24,485 bases of DNA from a virus: positions 1-24,485 of the IMG/VR virus record IMGVR_UViG_3300006920_006847. One strand, given 5' to 3'. Made by a program: the position numbers and the translations under genes. Shown piece after piece: positions 13,584 to 21,601 of the stretch; the first letter of the stretch is position 1; each line of letters starts with the position of its first letter. A model generated the notes under the pieces. It saw only the letters and a list, made by a program, of their open reading frames with translations. It made no database searches and was not told the origin of the DNA.

Positions 13584-14629
13584 AAACAACAGATATAAAA
13601 AAAACAGCATTAGTATTAGGTGGGGGTGGTTTTATTGGTGGTCACCTTGCAAAACGGCTTAAAAATGAGGGTTTTTGGGTTCGTGTAGTAGATATTAAAG
13701 AAGAACATGAATTTTGGGATCATGATGAAATTTGCCACGAATACATCTCAGGTGATTTAAGAGATCCTAAAATTGTATCCCTAGTAATGTTTTCTCCTAT
13801 TCAAAGCTCTGAAGATGATAAGGAAAAGGCATTTGATGAAGTCTACCAATTAGCAGCTGATATGGGAGGTGCTGGTTATATTTTTACAGGTGATAATGAT
13901 GCTAATGTAATGCACAACTCAGCCTTAATAAATTTAAATGTTGTTTTTGAAGCAGCTAAAAAATCAGTTAAACGAGTATTTTATAGCTCTTCAGCCTGTA
14001 TGTACCCAGAACATAATCAATTAGATCCCGATAATCCTAATTGTGAAGAATCAAGTGCTTACCCTGCAAAACCCGATTCAGAATATGGGTGGGAAAAATT
14101 GTTTAGTGAGCGTTTATTTTTAGCATTTAATCGAAATTATGGACTTGATGTACGTGTAGCTCGTTTCCATAATATTTTTGGTCCAATGGGAACTTGGAAA
14201 GATGGTAAGGAAAAAGCACCCGCTGCTATGTGCAGAAAAGCATCCGAATCAAAAGGTGATATGGAAGTTTGGGGAGATGGTTTACAAACACGTTCCTTCC
14301 TTTATATTGATGATTGTCTAGAATCAGTACTTCGTTTTATGAGACAAGAAGAATTTATGGGACCTGTAAACATTGGCTCCGAAGAAATGGTTACCATTAA
14401 CCAATTAGCTCAGATGGCAATTGATATATCTGAAAAAGATATTAAAATTAATAATATAGATGGTCAAGATTTTATAGACAAGTATGGTTTTCCTTGCCCT
14501 ATGGGAGTTAGAGGACGCAACTCCGATAATAAACTCTACAAAGAAAAAATGGGGTGGGGACCATCACAACCACTTTATGAAGGGATGGAATTAACATTTA
14601 AATGGATAAATAATCAAGTAAATGGATAA
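13580..14629 (+). CDS. GDP-mannose 3,5-epimerase (GME-like)
   Basis: Extended short-chain dehydrogenase fold enzyme that turns GDP-D-mannose into GDP-L-galactose and, as side product, GDP-L-gulose. NAD-binding GGGGFIG at 14-20, catalytic Y169xxxK173 (YGWEK). The GME-specific acid/base pair is present: C140 in SSACMYP and K212 in EKAPAAMCRK. Long stretches match plant GME closely: QLAADMGGAGYI, RFHNIFGPMGTWKDG, WGDGLQTRSFLYIDD, VNIGSEEMV, GVRGRNSDN. Length 349 versus about 377 in plants. This is one of the most precise functional calls in the window. A phosphomannose-isomerase-type cupin follows directly, with 8-nt overlap, hinting at a mannose-derived sugar route. Confidence 0.9.
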   Translation: MKTTDIKKTALVLGGGGFIGGHLAKRLKNEGFWVRVVDIKEEHEFWDHDEICHEYISGDLRDPKIVSLVMFSPIQSSEDDKEKAFDEVYQLAADMGGAGYIFTGDNDANVMHNSALINLNVVFEAAKKSVKRVFYSSSACMYPEHNQLDPDNPNCEESSAYPAKPDSEYGWEKLFSERLFLAFNRNYGLDVRVARFHNIFGPMGTWKDGKEKAPAAMCRKASESKGDMEVWGDGLQTRSFLYIDDCLESVLRFMRQEEFMGPVNIGSEEMVTINQLAQMAIDISEKDIKINNIDGQDFIDKYGFPCPMGVRGRNSDNKLYKEKMGWGPSQPLYEGMELTFKWINNQVNG

Positions 14630-14969
14630 TTATAAAGAAGATAGGCCTTGGGGTAATTTTGAAAACCTCTTAGATGATGATAAATGTAAGGTTAAACGAA
14701 TTATTATCAAACCCGGAGAATCACCAAGTTATCAATATCATTTTAAAAGATCAGAAGTTTGGGTTATAGTAGAGGGTAGTGGTGAATTAAAACTTAATGA
14801 TAAGCTACATAATGTAGTTGCCGGTGATGTACTACAAATCCCAATTGAGGCAAAGCATCAAATAAAAAATACAAGTGATACTAATTTAGTATTTATTGAA
14901 GTTCAACTAGGTACATACTTCGGAGAAGATGATATAGTAAGGTTAGAAGATAGTTATGGGAGAGTATAA
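14622..14969 (+). CDS. Stand-alone cupin, type II phosphomannose isomerase-like (C-terminal ManC domain)
   Basis: 115 aa matching the C-terminal cupin of ManC/AlgA-type bifunctional enzymes: RPWGNFENLLDD at the start, KVKRIIIKPGESPSYQYHFKR, WVIVEGSG, AGDVLQIPIEAKHQIKN and the end signature EVQLGTYFGEDDIVRLEDSYGR. Expected metal ligands Q and H in YQYH, E in RSEVW, and H in AKHQ are present; the usual EHW is EVW. It may convert fructose-6-P to mannose-6-P, feeding GDP-mannose for the epimerase. No GDP-mannose pyrophosphorylase domain is attached; the next gene's nucleotidyltransferase could replace it, but this is not shown. A sugar-binding or epimerase role is the alternative. Confidence 0.85.
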   Translation: MDNYKEDRPWGNFENLLDDDKCKVKRIIIKPGESPSYQYHFKRSEVWVIVEGSGELKLNDKLHNVVAGDVLQIPIEAKHQIKNTSDTNLVFIEVQLGTYFGEDDIVRLEDSYGRV

Positions 14970-16509
14970 AGTTTTAATCACAACAAGTGGTATAGGAAGC
15001 AGATTAGGAGATTTAACTACTTACACTAATAAATGTTTAGTGAGAATAGGAAACAAACCAGCTATTTCTTATATAATAGAATCATACCCAACATCAACAA
15101 ATTTTATTATTACCTTAGGCCATTATGGTTCTCACGTTAAACAATTCCTTAAACTAACATACCCGGATCATAATTTTCACTTTATTGATGTAGATAAATT
15201 TCAAGGAAAAGGCTCAAGTTTAGGATATTCATTACTCCAGGCAAAATCTATAATAACTTCACCATTTATATTTCATGCTTCAGACACAATTGTAAATGAT
15301 TATAATGTAACAGAACCAACATTTAATTATGTTTTAGGAGCACATAAAAAAGACCCAGCTCAATACAGAACTTTAAATCTTCTTTCTAATGAATTAGTCA
15401 AAATTAATGAACAAGGAGAATTAAATTATGATCTTTCTTATATAGGAGTAGCTGGGATTAAAGATTATGAATTATTTTTCACACAGTTAGAAAACCAAAT
15501 TTTAACCCAACAAGAAAATGCTTCAGATGTTCATGCTATAAATAAAATGACATCCCAGGTTAATTTTAAAGCATTATCTATTAAAGAAAATAATTGGTAC
15601 GATGTAGGAAATACAACTGAATTAGCACTTACTAGAAAATTTTTTCAGGGGAATATTGAAGTTTTAGATAAACAAAATGAATCTATTTTCTTCTTTAAGG
15701 ACTTTATAATAAAGTTTTTTTATGATGCTACAATTAGTAATAATAGGGTTAAAAGAGCTAAAAAATTATACCCCTTAGTACCTAAAGTTATTAGTTCAAC
15801 TGAAAATTTTTATAAATATGAAAAGGCTGAAGGTAAGTTATTTTCAAAATCTGTTAAACCCAATAATTTTTTAGATTTTCTTTATTGGGCTGATGATTTA
15901 TTATGGGTAAGCTGTTTAGAAGATACCTTAAGTTTTAAAAATAAATGTAAAAAGTTTTATATTGATAAGTCTAAAAAACGAATCAACAAATATTTAGAAA
16001 ATAATATAGATCCTCAAACTATAAATGGAGAAAATATTTTACCTATTAATGATTTGTTTGATCAAATAGATTTTGATAGGTTATGTGATGGGATTCCTTC
16101 ACAATTCCATGGTGATTTTATTTTAGATAATATAATTGAAACCCAAGAAGGTTTTACATTAATTGATTGGAGACAAGATTTTGGGGGTGATTTAGAGGTT
16201 GGTGATCTTTATTATGATTTAGCAAAACTTAATCATAATTTAACAGTTAACCATGGTATAATAGAACAAAGTTTATTTTCATCAACCCCAGATAACTGTT
16301 ATATATTATGTAATAGTACTCTTATTGAGTGTAAAAAAATTCTACATAAATTTATAAAGGATAAAGGATATGATTTAAATAAAGTTGAATTATTATCTTC
16401 TATTATATGGTTAAATATGGCTCCATTACATGAATATCCTTTTAACAAGTTTTTATTTAACTTTGGAAAGTATAACTTACATAAAAATTTAAACAATGAA
16501 ATATCCTAA
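14956..16509 (+). CDS. Nucleotidyltransferase - APH/choline-kinase-like fusion
   Basis: Two-domain enzyme of 517 aa. The N-terminal domain (about 1-230) is a sugar/alditol-phosphate nucleotidyltransferase: GIGSRL at 12-17 with K26 (TNKCLV), ASDT with D110 as metal ligand, and NNWYDVGN near 212. The C-terminal domain (about 245-517) is an aminoglycoside phosphotransferase/choline-kinase type kinase with HGDFILDN (385-392) and IDWRQD (403-408), the catalytic loop and metal site. Fused enzymes of this kind are found in bacterial capsule and LPS clusters, where one half phosphorylates a small polyol, sugar or amino-alcohol and the other makes the NDP form. The substrate is unknown. Overlaps of 14 nt on both sides tie it to its neighbours. 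Confidence 0.85.
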   Translation: MGEYKVLITTSGIGSRLGDLTTYTNKCLVRIGNKPAISYIIESYPTSTNFIITLGHYGSHVKQFLKLTYPDHNFHFIDVDKFQGKGSSLGYSLLQAKSIITSPFIFHASDTIVNDYNVTEPTFNYVLGAHKKDPAQYRTLNLLSNELVKINEQGELNYDLSYIGVAGIKDYELFFTQLENQILTQQENASDVHAINKMTSQVNFKALSIKENNWYDVGNTTELALTRKFFQGNIEVLDKQNESIFFFKDFIIKFFYDATISNNRVKRAKKLYPLVPKVISSTENFYKYEKAEGKLFSKSVKPNNFLDFLYWADDLLWVSCLEDTLSFKNKCKKFYIDKSKKRINKYLENNIDPQTINGENILPINDLFDQIDFDRLCDGIPSQFHGDFILDNIIETQEGFTLIDWRQDFGGDLEVGDLYYDLAKLNHNLTVNHGIIEQSLFSSTPDNCYILCNSTLIECKKILHKFIKDKGYDLNKVELLSSIIWLNMAPLHEYPFNKFLFNFGKYNLHKNLNNEIS

Positions 16510-17467
16510 ATATTTTATAGGTCCTATGTCTAAAAACATAGTAGACGCAATCCAAGAATTTTGTAATGAAACAGAAAACAAAATAGGATTAATTCCTTCA
16601 AGAAGACAAGTTGAATGGGATGGTGGTTATGTTAATAATTGGACTACTGAAGAATTCAGTAAGTATTCTAAAAATTTACCCTTAAAAAGAGATCATGCAG
16701 GCCCTGGTCAAGGTTATACTGATGATGATGGGTTTGATTCATTGGCTGAAGATTGCAAGTATTTAGATTACATTCATATTGATCCCTGGAAGAAATATCC
16801 TAAATATGAAGAGGGATTAGAATGGACTATTAATATGATAGAATTTTGTTATAATTTAAATCCTGATATTCAGTATGAAATTGGAACAGAAGAAGCTATA
16901 AGAAGATTTGAACCTGAAGAATTAGAAATGTTAGTAAATGACCTTCATGTTAAGCTAGATGAAAAAGTTTTTAATCAAATAAAATATTTAGTTATCCAAT
17001 CTGGTACCTCATTACAAGAAAACACTAATACCGGGGAATATAACAAAGACCGACTTTTATCTATGGTTGAAGTAGCTAAGTCATGGGGTTTATTATCTAA
17101 AGAACATAATGGAGACTATATACCCTCAGATTTAATAAAAGAAAAAATGTCTTTAGGTTTAGATTCTATAAATATTGCTCCTGAATTTGGTTTGATTGAA
17201 ACCCAAACCTATATAAAAAAGATGGAAAAAAATTGGGATTTTGGTTCTATTGATAAATTTTGGGAAATGTGTTATAATTCTAAAAGATGGGAAAAATGGG
17301 TTGATGAGGGTTTTGATCCTAAACTATATCGAAGGGAATTAATTGAAATTTGTGGCCATTATGTTTTATCCCATCCCGATTTTAAATCAATAAGAAACAA
17401 ATATTTAGGCATTGATAAACAAATTAAAACTAATATTAAAAATAAATTATATGAACTGTATAAGTAG
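16496..17467 (+). CDS. GatZ/KbaZ-like protein (D-tagatose-bisphosphate aldolase non-catalytic subunit family)
   Basis: 323 aa with a TIM-barrel pattern parallel to GatZ/KbaZ: IPSRRQVEWDGGYVNNWTTE (33-52) versus the family's NQ..GGYTGMTP, DHAGPGQG (66-73) versus DHLGPN, YIHIDPW (92-98) versus KIHLDAS, YEIGTEE (127-133) versus YVIGTE, then a VIQSGTSLQE strand and LDSINIAPEFG. Classical family members assist the class II aldolases KbaY/GatY; capsule-cluster relatives of unknown activity also exist. Here no KbaY/GatY gene is visible, so the protein may act alone. It lies between the transferase/kinase and the methyltransferase with 14- and 17-nt overlaps, so it probably acts in the same sugar pathway, perhaps as an aldolase or epimerase. 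Confidence 0.7.
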   Translation: MKYPKYFIGPMSKNIVDAIQEFCNETENKIGLIPSRRQVEWDGGYVNNWTTEEFSKYSKNLPLKRDHAGPGQGYTDDDGFDSLAEDCKYLDYIHIDPWKKYPKYEEGLEWTINMIEFCYNLNPDIQYEIGTEEAIRRFEPEELEMLVNDLHVKLDEKVFNQIKYLVIQSGTSLQENTNTGEYNKDRLLSMVEVAKSWGLLSKEHNGDYIPSDLIKEKMSLGLDSINIAPEFGLIETQTYIKKMEKNWDFGSIDKFWEMCYNSKRWEKWVDEGFDPKLYRRELIEICGHYVLSHPDFKSIRNKYLGIDKQIKTNIKNKLYELYK

Positions 17468-18599
17468 AGATAAAGATGTTGTTTTAGGGAAAAATGATTT
17501 AGAAGATCTCTACACCATTAAGGACTTCCCTGTATTTATGGGATGTGTAGATAGTGAAGCCAATCAAGACATAAAGTCTGATATGAGTTGGAAAATTAGC
17601 ACTTCTTCAGGTGCGATTCAACTAAATCCTGTATTACCTTTAGATGTAGTTTATGCGATGTCTCATGGCTCTGGAACTGTAGGAGATACTTGGAAACAAC
17701 ACCATAAAGCCTTTTCTGAATTTGTTATTAAATATGCACCCAATAATGTCTTAGAAATAGGAGGACTTCATGGTGAATTAGCAAAAAATTGCTTAGATGT
17801 TAATCCTAACTTAAAATGGACAATCATAGAACCAAACCCTTCAGTACCAAAAACACTACCTGTAAAAGTAGTAAAAGGATTTTTTGATGATACGTTTACA
17901 TCAAATGAAATCTTCGATACTGTTATACATTCTCATGTATTGGAGCATGTGTATAATCCGGATGAATTTATGAGTAACAAGTCTTTGTTTATGAGAGAGG
18001 GAGACACTTTAATACTGTCTATTCCTAACCTAGAACCTATGCTAAAAAACAAATGGAGTAACAGCATAAATTTTGAACACACTATATATTTTACTGCTGA
18101 TTATGTAGAGTATTTTCTAAAAAAGTATGGATTTGAAGTGATAGAAAAACACTCCCACCAAATGAACGGGAAAGCTCATAGCCTATTTTATAGTGCTAAA
18201 AAAACATCTCTACCAATAGAGATTCCTACCTTAGATGATAGTTTGTACGAGACAAATAAAAAAGTATTTGAGGAGTATATAGATTTTTATCAGAGTGATG
18301 TAAAACAAATAAATAATACTATTAGGAACCAATCACAACCTGTGTACCTATTTGGAGCTCACATATTTTCTCAATACTTGTTAGCTTTTGGATTGGATGA
18401 ACAAGATTTGGTGTGTATATTAGATAATGATTTTAAAAAGGAAAATCAAAGATTATATGGAACTAACCTAATATCACACTCTCCAAAAATCTTAAGAGAT
18501 GTAGATGAGGCATTAGTTATTTTGAGAGCTGGGGTGTATAATGATGAAATTAAACAAGACATATTAGATAATATAAACCCAAAAATCAGATTTATATGA
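17451..18599 (+). CDS. SAM-dependent C-methyltransferase-like protein
   Basis: I chose ATG 17451 (MNCISRDKDVV, 382 aa) over 17412, since the longer form would begin with a lysine/isoleucine stretch deep in the previous gene. Central Rossmann domain: SAM motif VLEIGGLHGELA at about 100-111, acidic IIEPNP strand 2, and FDTVIHSHVLEHV as motif for the catalytic side. The C-terminal part PVYLFGAHIFSQYLLAFGL followed by ILDNDFKKENQRLYG matches the extra C-terminal domain of NDP-sugar C-methyltransferases of the NovU/TylC3 type. Those enzymes have an N-terminal zinc-binding CxxC region; here only C3 and C32 remain, so the zinc site seems lost. Substrate unknown; it may also methylate at O or N. Confidence 0.75.
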   Translation: MNCISRDKDVVLGKNDLEDLYTIKDFPVFMGCVDSEANQDIKSDMSWKISTSSGAIQLNPVLPLDVVYAMSHGSGTVGDTWKQHHKAFSEFVIKYAPNNVLEIGGLHGELAKNCLDVNPNLKWTIIEPNPSVPKTLPVKVVKGFFDDTFTSNEIFDTVIHSHVLEHVYNPDEFMSNKSLFMREGDTLILSIPNLEPMLKNKWSNSINFEHTIYFTADYVEYFLKKYGFEVIEKHSHQMNGKAHSLFYSAKKTSLPIEIPTLDDSLYETNKKVFEEYIDFYQSDVKQINNTIRNQSQPVYLFGAHIFSQYLLAFGLDEQDLVCILDNDFKKENQRLYGTNLISHSPKILRDVDEALVILRAGVYNDEIKQDILDNINPKIRFI

Positions 18600-18958
18600 C
18601 CGATAATAGAGCTATAACTATATTTTGTGATATTGATGGAACTTTAGTAAAGCATAGTAAACCAACAGATTCACAACTGCCAACACATACTTTAGAATTA
18701 CTTGATGGTACCCTAGAAAAGCTATTAGAGTGGGATAAGATGGGTTACAATATAATATTAACAACAGGTAGAAAAGAAAGTTTGCGTTCGGTTACTGAAT
18801 TACAATTAAGTAAAGCAGGTATTATACACGATCAATTAATTATGGGTATTGGTGGTGGTAAGAGAGTTCTTATAAATGATAATAAACCAAATGGAACCAT
18901 ATCAGCTGACCACATTTGCCTAACAAGAAATAAAGGAATTAAAGATATTGAAATATGA
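18596..18958 (+). CDS. HAD-family phosphatase of capsule-cluster type
   Basis: 120 aa. HAD motif I is FCDIDGTLVKH with D12 and D14, motif II LTTGRKES (T56/T57), and a final motif VLINDNKP with D95. The compact C1-type core without cap fits small cytoplasmic phosphatases of polysaccharide clusters that act on sugar or polyol phosphates. ATGA overlaps with both neighbours. A reasonable job is removal of phosphate from the intermediate made by the GatZ-like protein before or after the kinase/nucleotidyltransferase step. The family is clear, the substrate is not. Confidence 0.88.
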   Translation: MTDNRAITIFCDIDGTLVKHSKPTDSQLPTHTLELLDGTLEKLLEWDKMGYNIILTTGRKESLRSVTELQLSKAGIIHDQLIMGIGGGKRVLINDNKPNGTISADHICLTRNKGIKDIEI

Positions 18959-20043
18959 TTTTATTTTGTAATACATTTATAACAGAAGCAATACCTCCAG
19001 GAGGTAAGGGGTTTGTATTTAGAGAAAATTTAAAAACTTTTTCTAACTTTGATATCTTTAAATATTCACTAGCAAGTTTAGCAGTTGCTTATCCATGGAA
19101 AAAAGTTATATTAAAAATAGAATTAGACCCTATTTACAAGCCTCGCCAACAAGAGTTGGAAGATTTTATTAAAGATGAATTTCAAAACTTTGATTTAATA
19201 TTAAATTGGGAAAGAAATTATCTCCAAAGTGAGTGGAAGAAAGATTATGAACTTCTGGATGATGGATTAATTTGGTTTTATTGTAACCATGATCATATAT
19301 TTTTGGATTCTAGTACTAAATACTTAGAAGACTTAGTAGAAAAAATGAGGGGAGAAAAATTATGTTCTTTACAATTTTCCCACTACCCAGAAAATATTAG
19401 AACTGCCCCCATGAACTTCTCCACCTATAAAGAAGAAGATACCTACCTTTCAGTTGTAAATGAAAATCTTGATAGCATTCAAATTATAACTAAAGATTTA
19501 TATTATAATTGGTGGTGTGATGGAGAACTTGGTGATGTTACATTCCCACGTCCTGACTATTTTGGTAGAAATCTATCTGAATATAAAAAAATATCCCATC
19601 ATAAAATGATTATACCTTTAAAAGAGATTTGTAGACATTTTGATGGTTATCAACACGTTCAACCTATCATTACCAATAACCAATGCCCCGCTATTGATAT
19701 CCCTCCTGGTTTTTTTGAAAATAATATTAAAATTAGGTATGGTTACGATGACTACAAAGAGGGTTGGGTAAATATAAACCCTAAAAATGATTATTACTAT
19801 GCCCATAATACCTCAGGTACTGATTATAAATTCACTTTAGAAGATTTCCCTTTAGTTTGGAAATCCCGAATTTCTGTTGTAGATTCACATACCGATATAA
19901 ATGAAGAAGAAATGATACAATACAGACTAAAATCTATTATGGAAATGGTTTATACCTCGGATTCATTCCAAATTGATGATAGTGTAGTATCAAAAATTCT
20001 AGGCCAATATTTGTCTAACTTTAACTATACTATAGATGCTTAA
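18955..20043 (+). CDS. Probable glycosyltransferase of unrecognised family, 362 aa
   Basis: Cytoplasmic, no membrane segment. The N-terminal half reads like a GT-A domain: LASLAVAYPWKKVILKIELD, a helix, DLILNWERNYLQSEW and then DGLIWFYCNHDHIFLDSS near residues 101-118, where HDH could take the role of the DxD metal site. Later come IPLKEICRHFDGYQHV and a C-terminal region with WKSRISVVDSH. It lies in the middle of sugar genes, 4-nt overlap with the HAD gene and 8-nt with the GT10 gene. Weak motif evidence; it could also be another sugar-modifying enzyme. Confidence 0.5.
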   Translation: MILFCNTFITEAIPPGGKGFVFRENLKTFSNFDIFKYSLASLAVAYPWKKVILKIELDPIYKPRQQELEDFIKDEFQNFDLILNWERNYLQSEWKKDYELLDDGLIWFYCNHDHIFLDSSTKYLEDLVEKMRGEKLCSLQFSHYPENIRTAPMNFSTYKEEDTYLSVVNENLDSIQIITKDLYYNWWCDGELGDVTFPRPDYFGRNLSEYKKISHHKMIIPLKEICRHFDGYQHVQPIITNNQCPAIDIPPGFFENNIKIRYGYDDYKEGWVNINPKNDYYYAHNTSGTDYKFTLEDFPLVWKSRISVVDSHTDINEEEMIQYRLKSIMEMVYTSDSFQIDDSVVSKILGQYLSNFNYTIDA

Positions 20044-20902
20044 AATATTTTGCAATTTTATGGATGGTGAAGATTTTGAAAATTATTTAAAATCTTTTCC
20101 TGAGATTTATGATAAACCTATTACTTTATTCATAGACCACCCCCCACAATCCCAAGAACAGTTAAATCTGAATCCTTATAACTTCATGATAGCTCTTGAA
20201 CCAAATCAACTATTTGGGATCCATGATTGGGTTAAAAACAACCACAATTTATTCAGTGCTGTTTTTAGTTGGGGTGAGGAAATATTAGCTAACTGTCCTA
20301 ATTCGTCATTCTTTCCTTTTGGGATTAGTTGGCTAGATAAACCTTCAATTGATACATTAATTAATCAAGAGAAAACATTTGAAGTTTCATTTTTATGTGG
20401 GGGTAAAAAAAGAATCGAAGGTCACTATTTGAGACATAGACTACATGAAAGAGAAAATGAAATAACAATCCCAAAACAATGGTATTATACTCTCCCGGAT
20501 TATGACTTTAATGAGGGTCACCACACAATAGTTAAACAAGACAATAAACCCCCAGGATTTGAAAAACAAAGATTGTGGAGAAGTATGTTTTCTATTTGTA
20601 TTGAAAATTCTTCAAACAAAGGATACCATACTGAAAAAATTATTGATGCCTTTTTATCTAAAACAATTCCAATTTATTGGGGTTGTTCCAATTTAGAAGA
20701 ATTAGGATATGATCCTAATGGGTTTATTTATTGTGAAAATGAAGATGAAATAATTAAAGAGGTAAATAAATTAACCCCTGAAGATTACCATAATAGAGTA
20801 AGTGCTATGGATCATAATTTTGAGTTAGCCCAACATTATGCTAATATATATCAAAGGTTAGGTGAATTACTAAAAGAAGTTATTAATCTTAATAAAATAT
20901 GA
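20036..20902 (+). CDS. GT10 family alpha-1,3/1,4-fucosyltransferase-like enzyme
   Basis: 288 aa GT-B enzyme. The GT10 signature is clear in the C-terminal half: SICIENSSNKGYHTEKIIDAF at about 186-205, then SKTIPIYWG, matching the family's FENS...YVTEK...PVV.G block that binds GDP-fucose. The N-terminal acceptor domain is divergent, as usual for the family. GT10 enzymes use GDP-L-fucose, and some accept relatives with another C6 group. Because a GDP-mannose 3,5-epimerase lies 6 kb upstream, GDP-L-galactose (6-hydroxy-fucose) is a plausible donor; a 3,6-dideoxy-L-sugar such as colitose is another. Start ATG 20036 overlaps the previous stop by 8 nt. Confidence 0.82.
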   Translation: MLKIFCNFMDGEDFENYLKSFPEIYDKPITLFIDHPPQSQEQLNLNPYNFMIALEPNQLFGIHDWVKNNHNLFSAVFSWGEEILANCPNSSFFPFGISWLDKPSIDTLINQEKTFEVSFLCGGKKRIEGHYLRHRLHERENEITIPKQWYYTLPDYDFNEGHHTIVKQDNKPPGFEKQRLWRSMFSICIENSSNKGYHTEKIIDAFLSKTIPIYWGCSNLEELGYDPNGFIYCENEDEIIKEVNKLTPEDYHNRVSAMDHNFELAQHYANIYQRLGELLKEVINLNKI

Positions 20903-21600
20903 CCAAGGTTTTTATAACGGGGGGTAGTGGTGCTTTAGGTAAAGTTTTAATTAAACAATTAAAGACAGGATTGGAATCTTATGACGTATTATCTCCTTCA
21001 AGTAAAGACTGTAATATCTTAGATTTTAAAAATTTAGAATCCATTATCAAAAAATATTCTCCTAATATTATAATCCATTTAGCTGCTTTTGTAGATACTT
21101 TTGGGTGTGAAAATGATATTAAAAAAGCTATTGATGTTAATGTCATTGGTACGGCTAACTTAGTAAAACTATGTTTAGACATTGATTGTACATTTGTGTA
21201 TATATCTTCTGAATACGTTTTCAGTGGGGAAAAAGGAAACTATACAACGACAGACCGTCTTGATCCTCTTAATGTTTATGGTAAAACAAAGGCATCTTCC
21301 GAATATTTAGTTTCTACTCTTCCTGATTATAAAATAATTAGGGCTCCTTTTATTAGAAAAATGTATCCTAAAGTTTTTACAGATCAATACTGTTCTAGGT
21401 ATTTTATAGATGAGATATCTGCAAAAATAATAAAAAATATATTTTTTAATTATGATAATATTACACATATAGCTTCTGAAAGAATGTCATTATATGATTT
21501 ATACCTTAAAAAAGGTATTAAAGCTGAACCAATATTAATGTCTGAAGAACAAAAGAAAACATTACCTAAGGATACAAGTTTAATAGATAATAGCATATAA
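20899..21600 (+). CDS. RmlD-like NAD(P)-dependent sugar reductase/epimerase
   Basis: 233-aa short-chain dehydrogenase: FITGGSGALG (GGSGALG 8-14) binds the cofactor, IIHLAAFVDTFGCE and YISSEYVFSGEKGNY follow the RmlD pattern, and Y127xxxK131 (YGKTK) is the catalytic pair. RmlD enzymes (about 290 aa) reduce dTDP-4-keto-6-deoxy sugars; this one is shorter, with a reduced C-terminal substrate domain, so its substrate pocket differs. With the dehydratases at 22505 and 23665 it could complete a deoxy-sugar pathway by reducing the 4-keto group. The NDP carrier cannot be told. Confidence 0.8.
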   Translation: MTKVFITGGSGALGKVLIKQLKTGLESYDVLSPSSKDCNILDFKNLESIIKKYSPNIIIHLAAFVDTFGCENDIKKAIDVNVIGTANLVKLCLDIDCTFVYISSEYVFSGEKGNYTTTDRLDPLNVYGKTKASSEYLVSTLPDYKIIRAPFIRKMYPKVFTDQYCSRYFIDEISAKIIKNIFFNYDNITHIASERMSLYDLYLKKGIKAEPILMSEEQKKTLPKDTSLIDNSI

Positions 21601-21601
21601 T

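Noticed and set aside
15705-15714. Third copy of TATAATAAAG
   Set aside because: In the coding frame of the fusion protein (FIIK), far from any start; treated as chance, and it lowers trust in the pair before hsp20.
15811-15818. TATAAATA inside the nucleotidyltransferase/kinase gene as a late promoter
   Set aside because: It encodes ordinary codons in the middle of a conserved gene, with no gene start nearby; chance match in AT-rich DNA.
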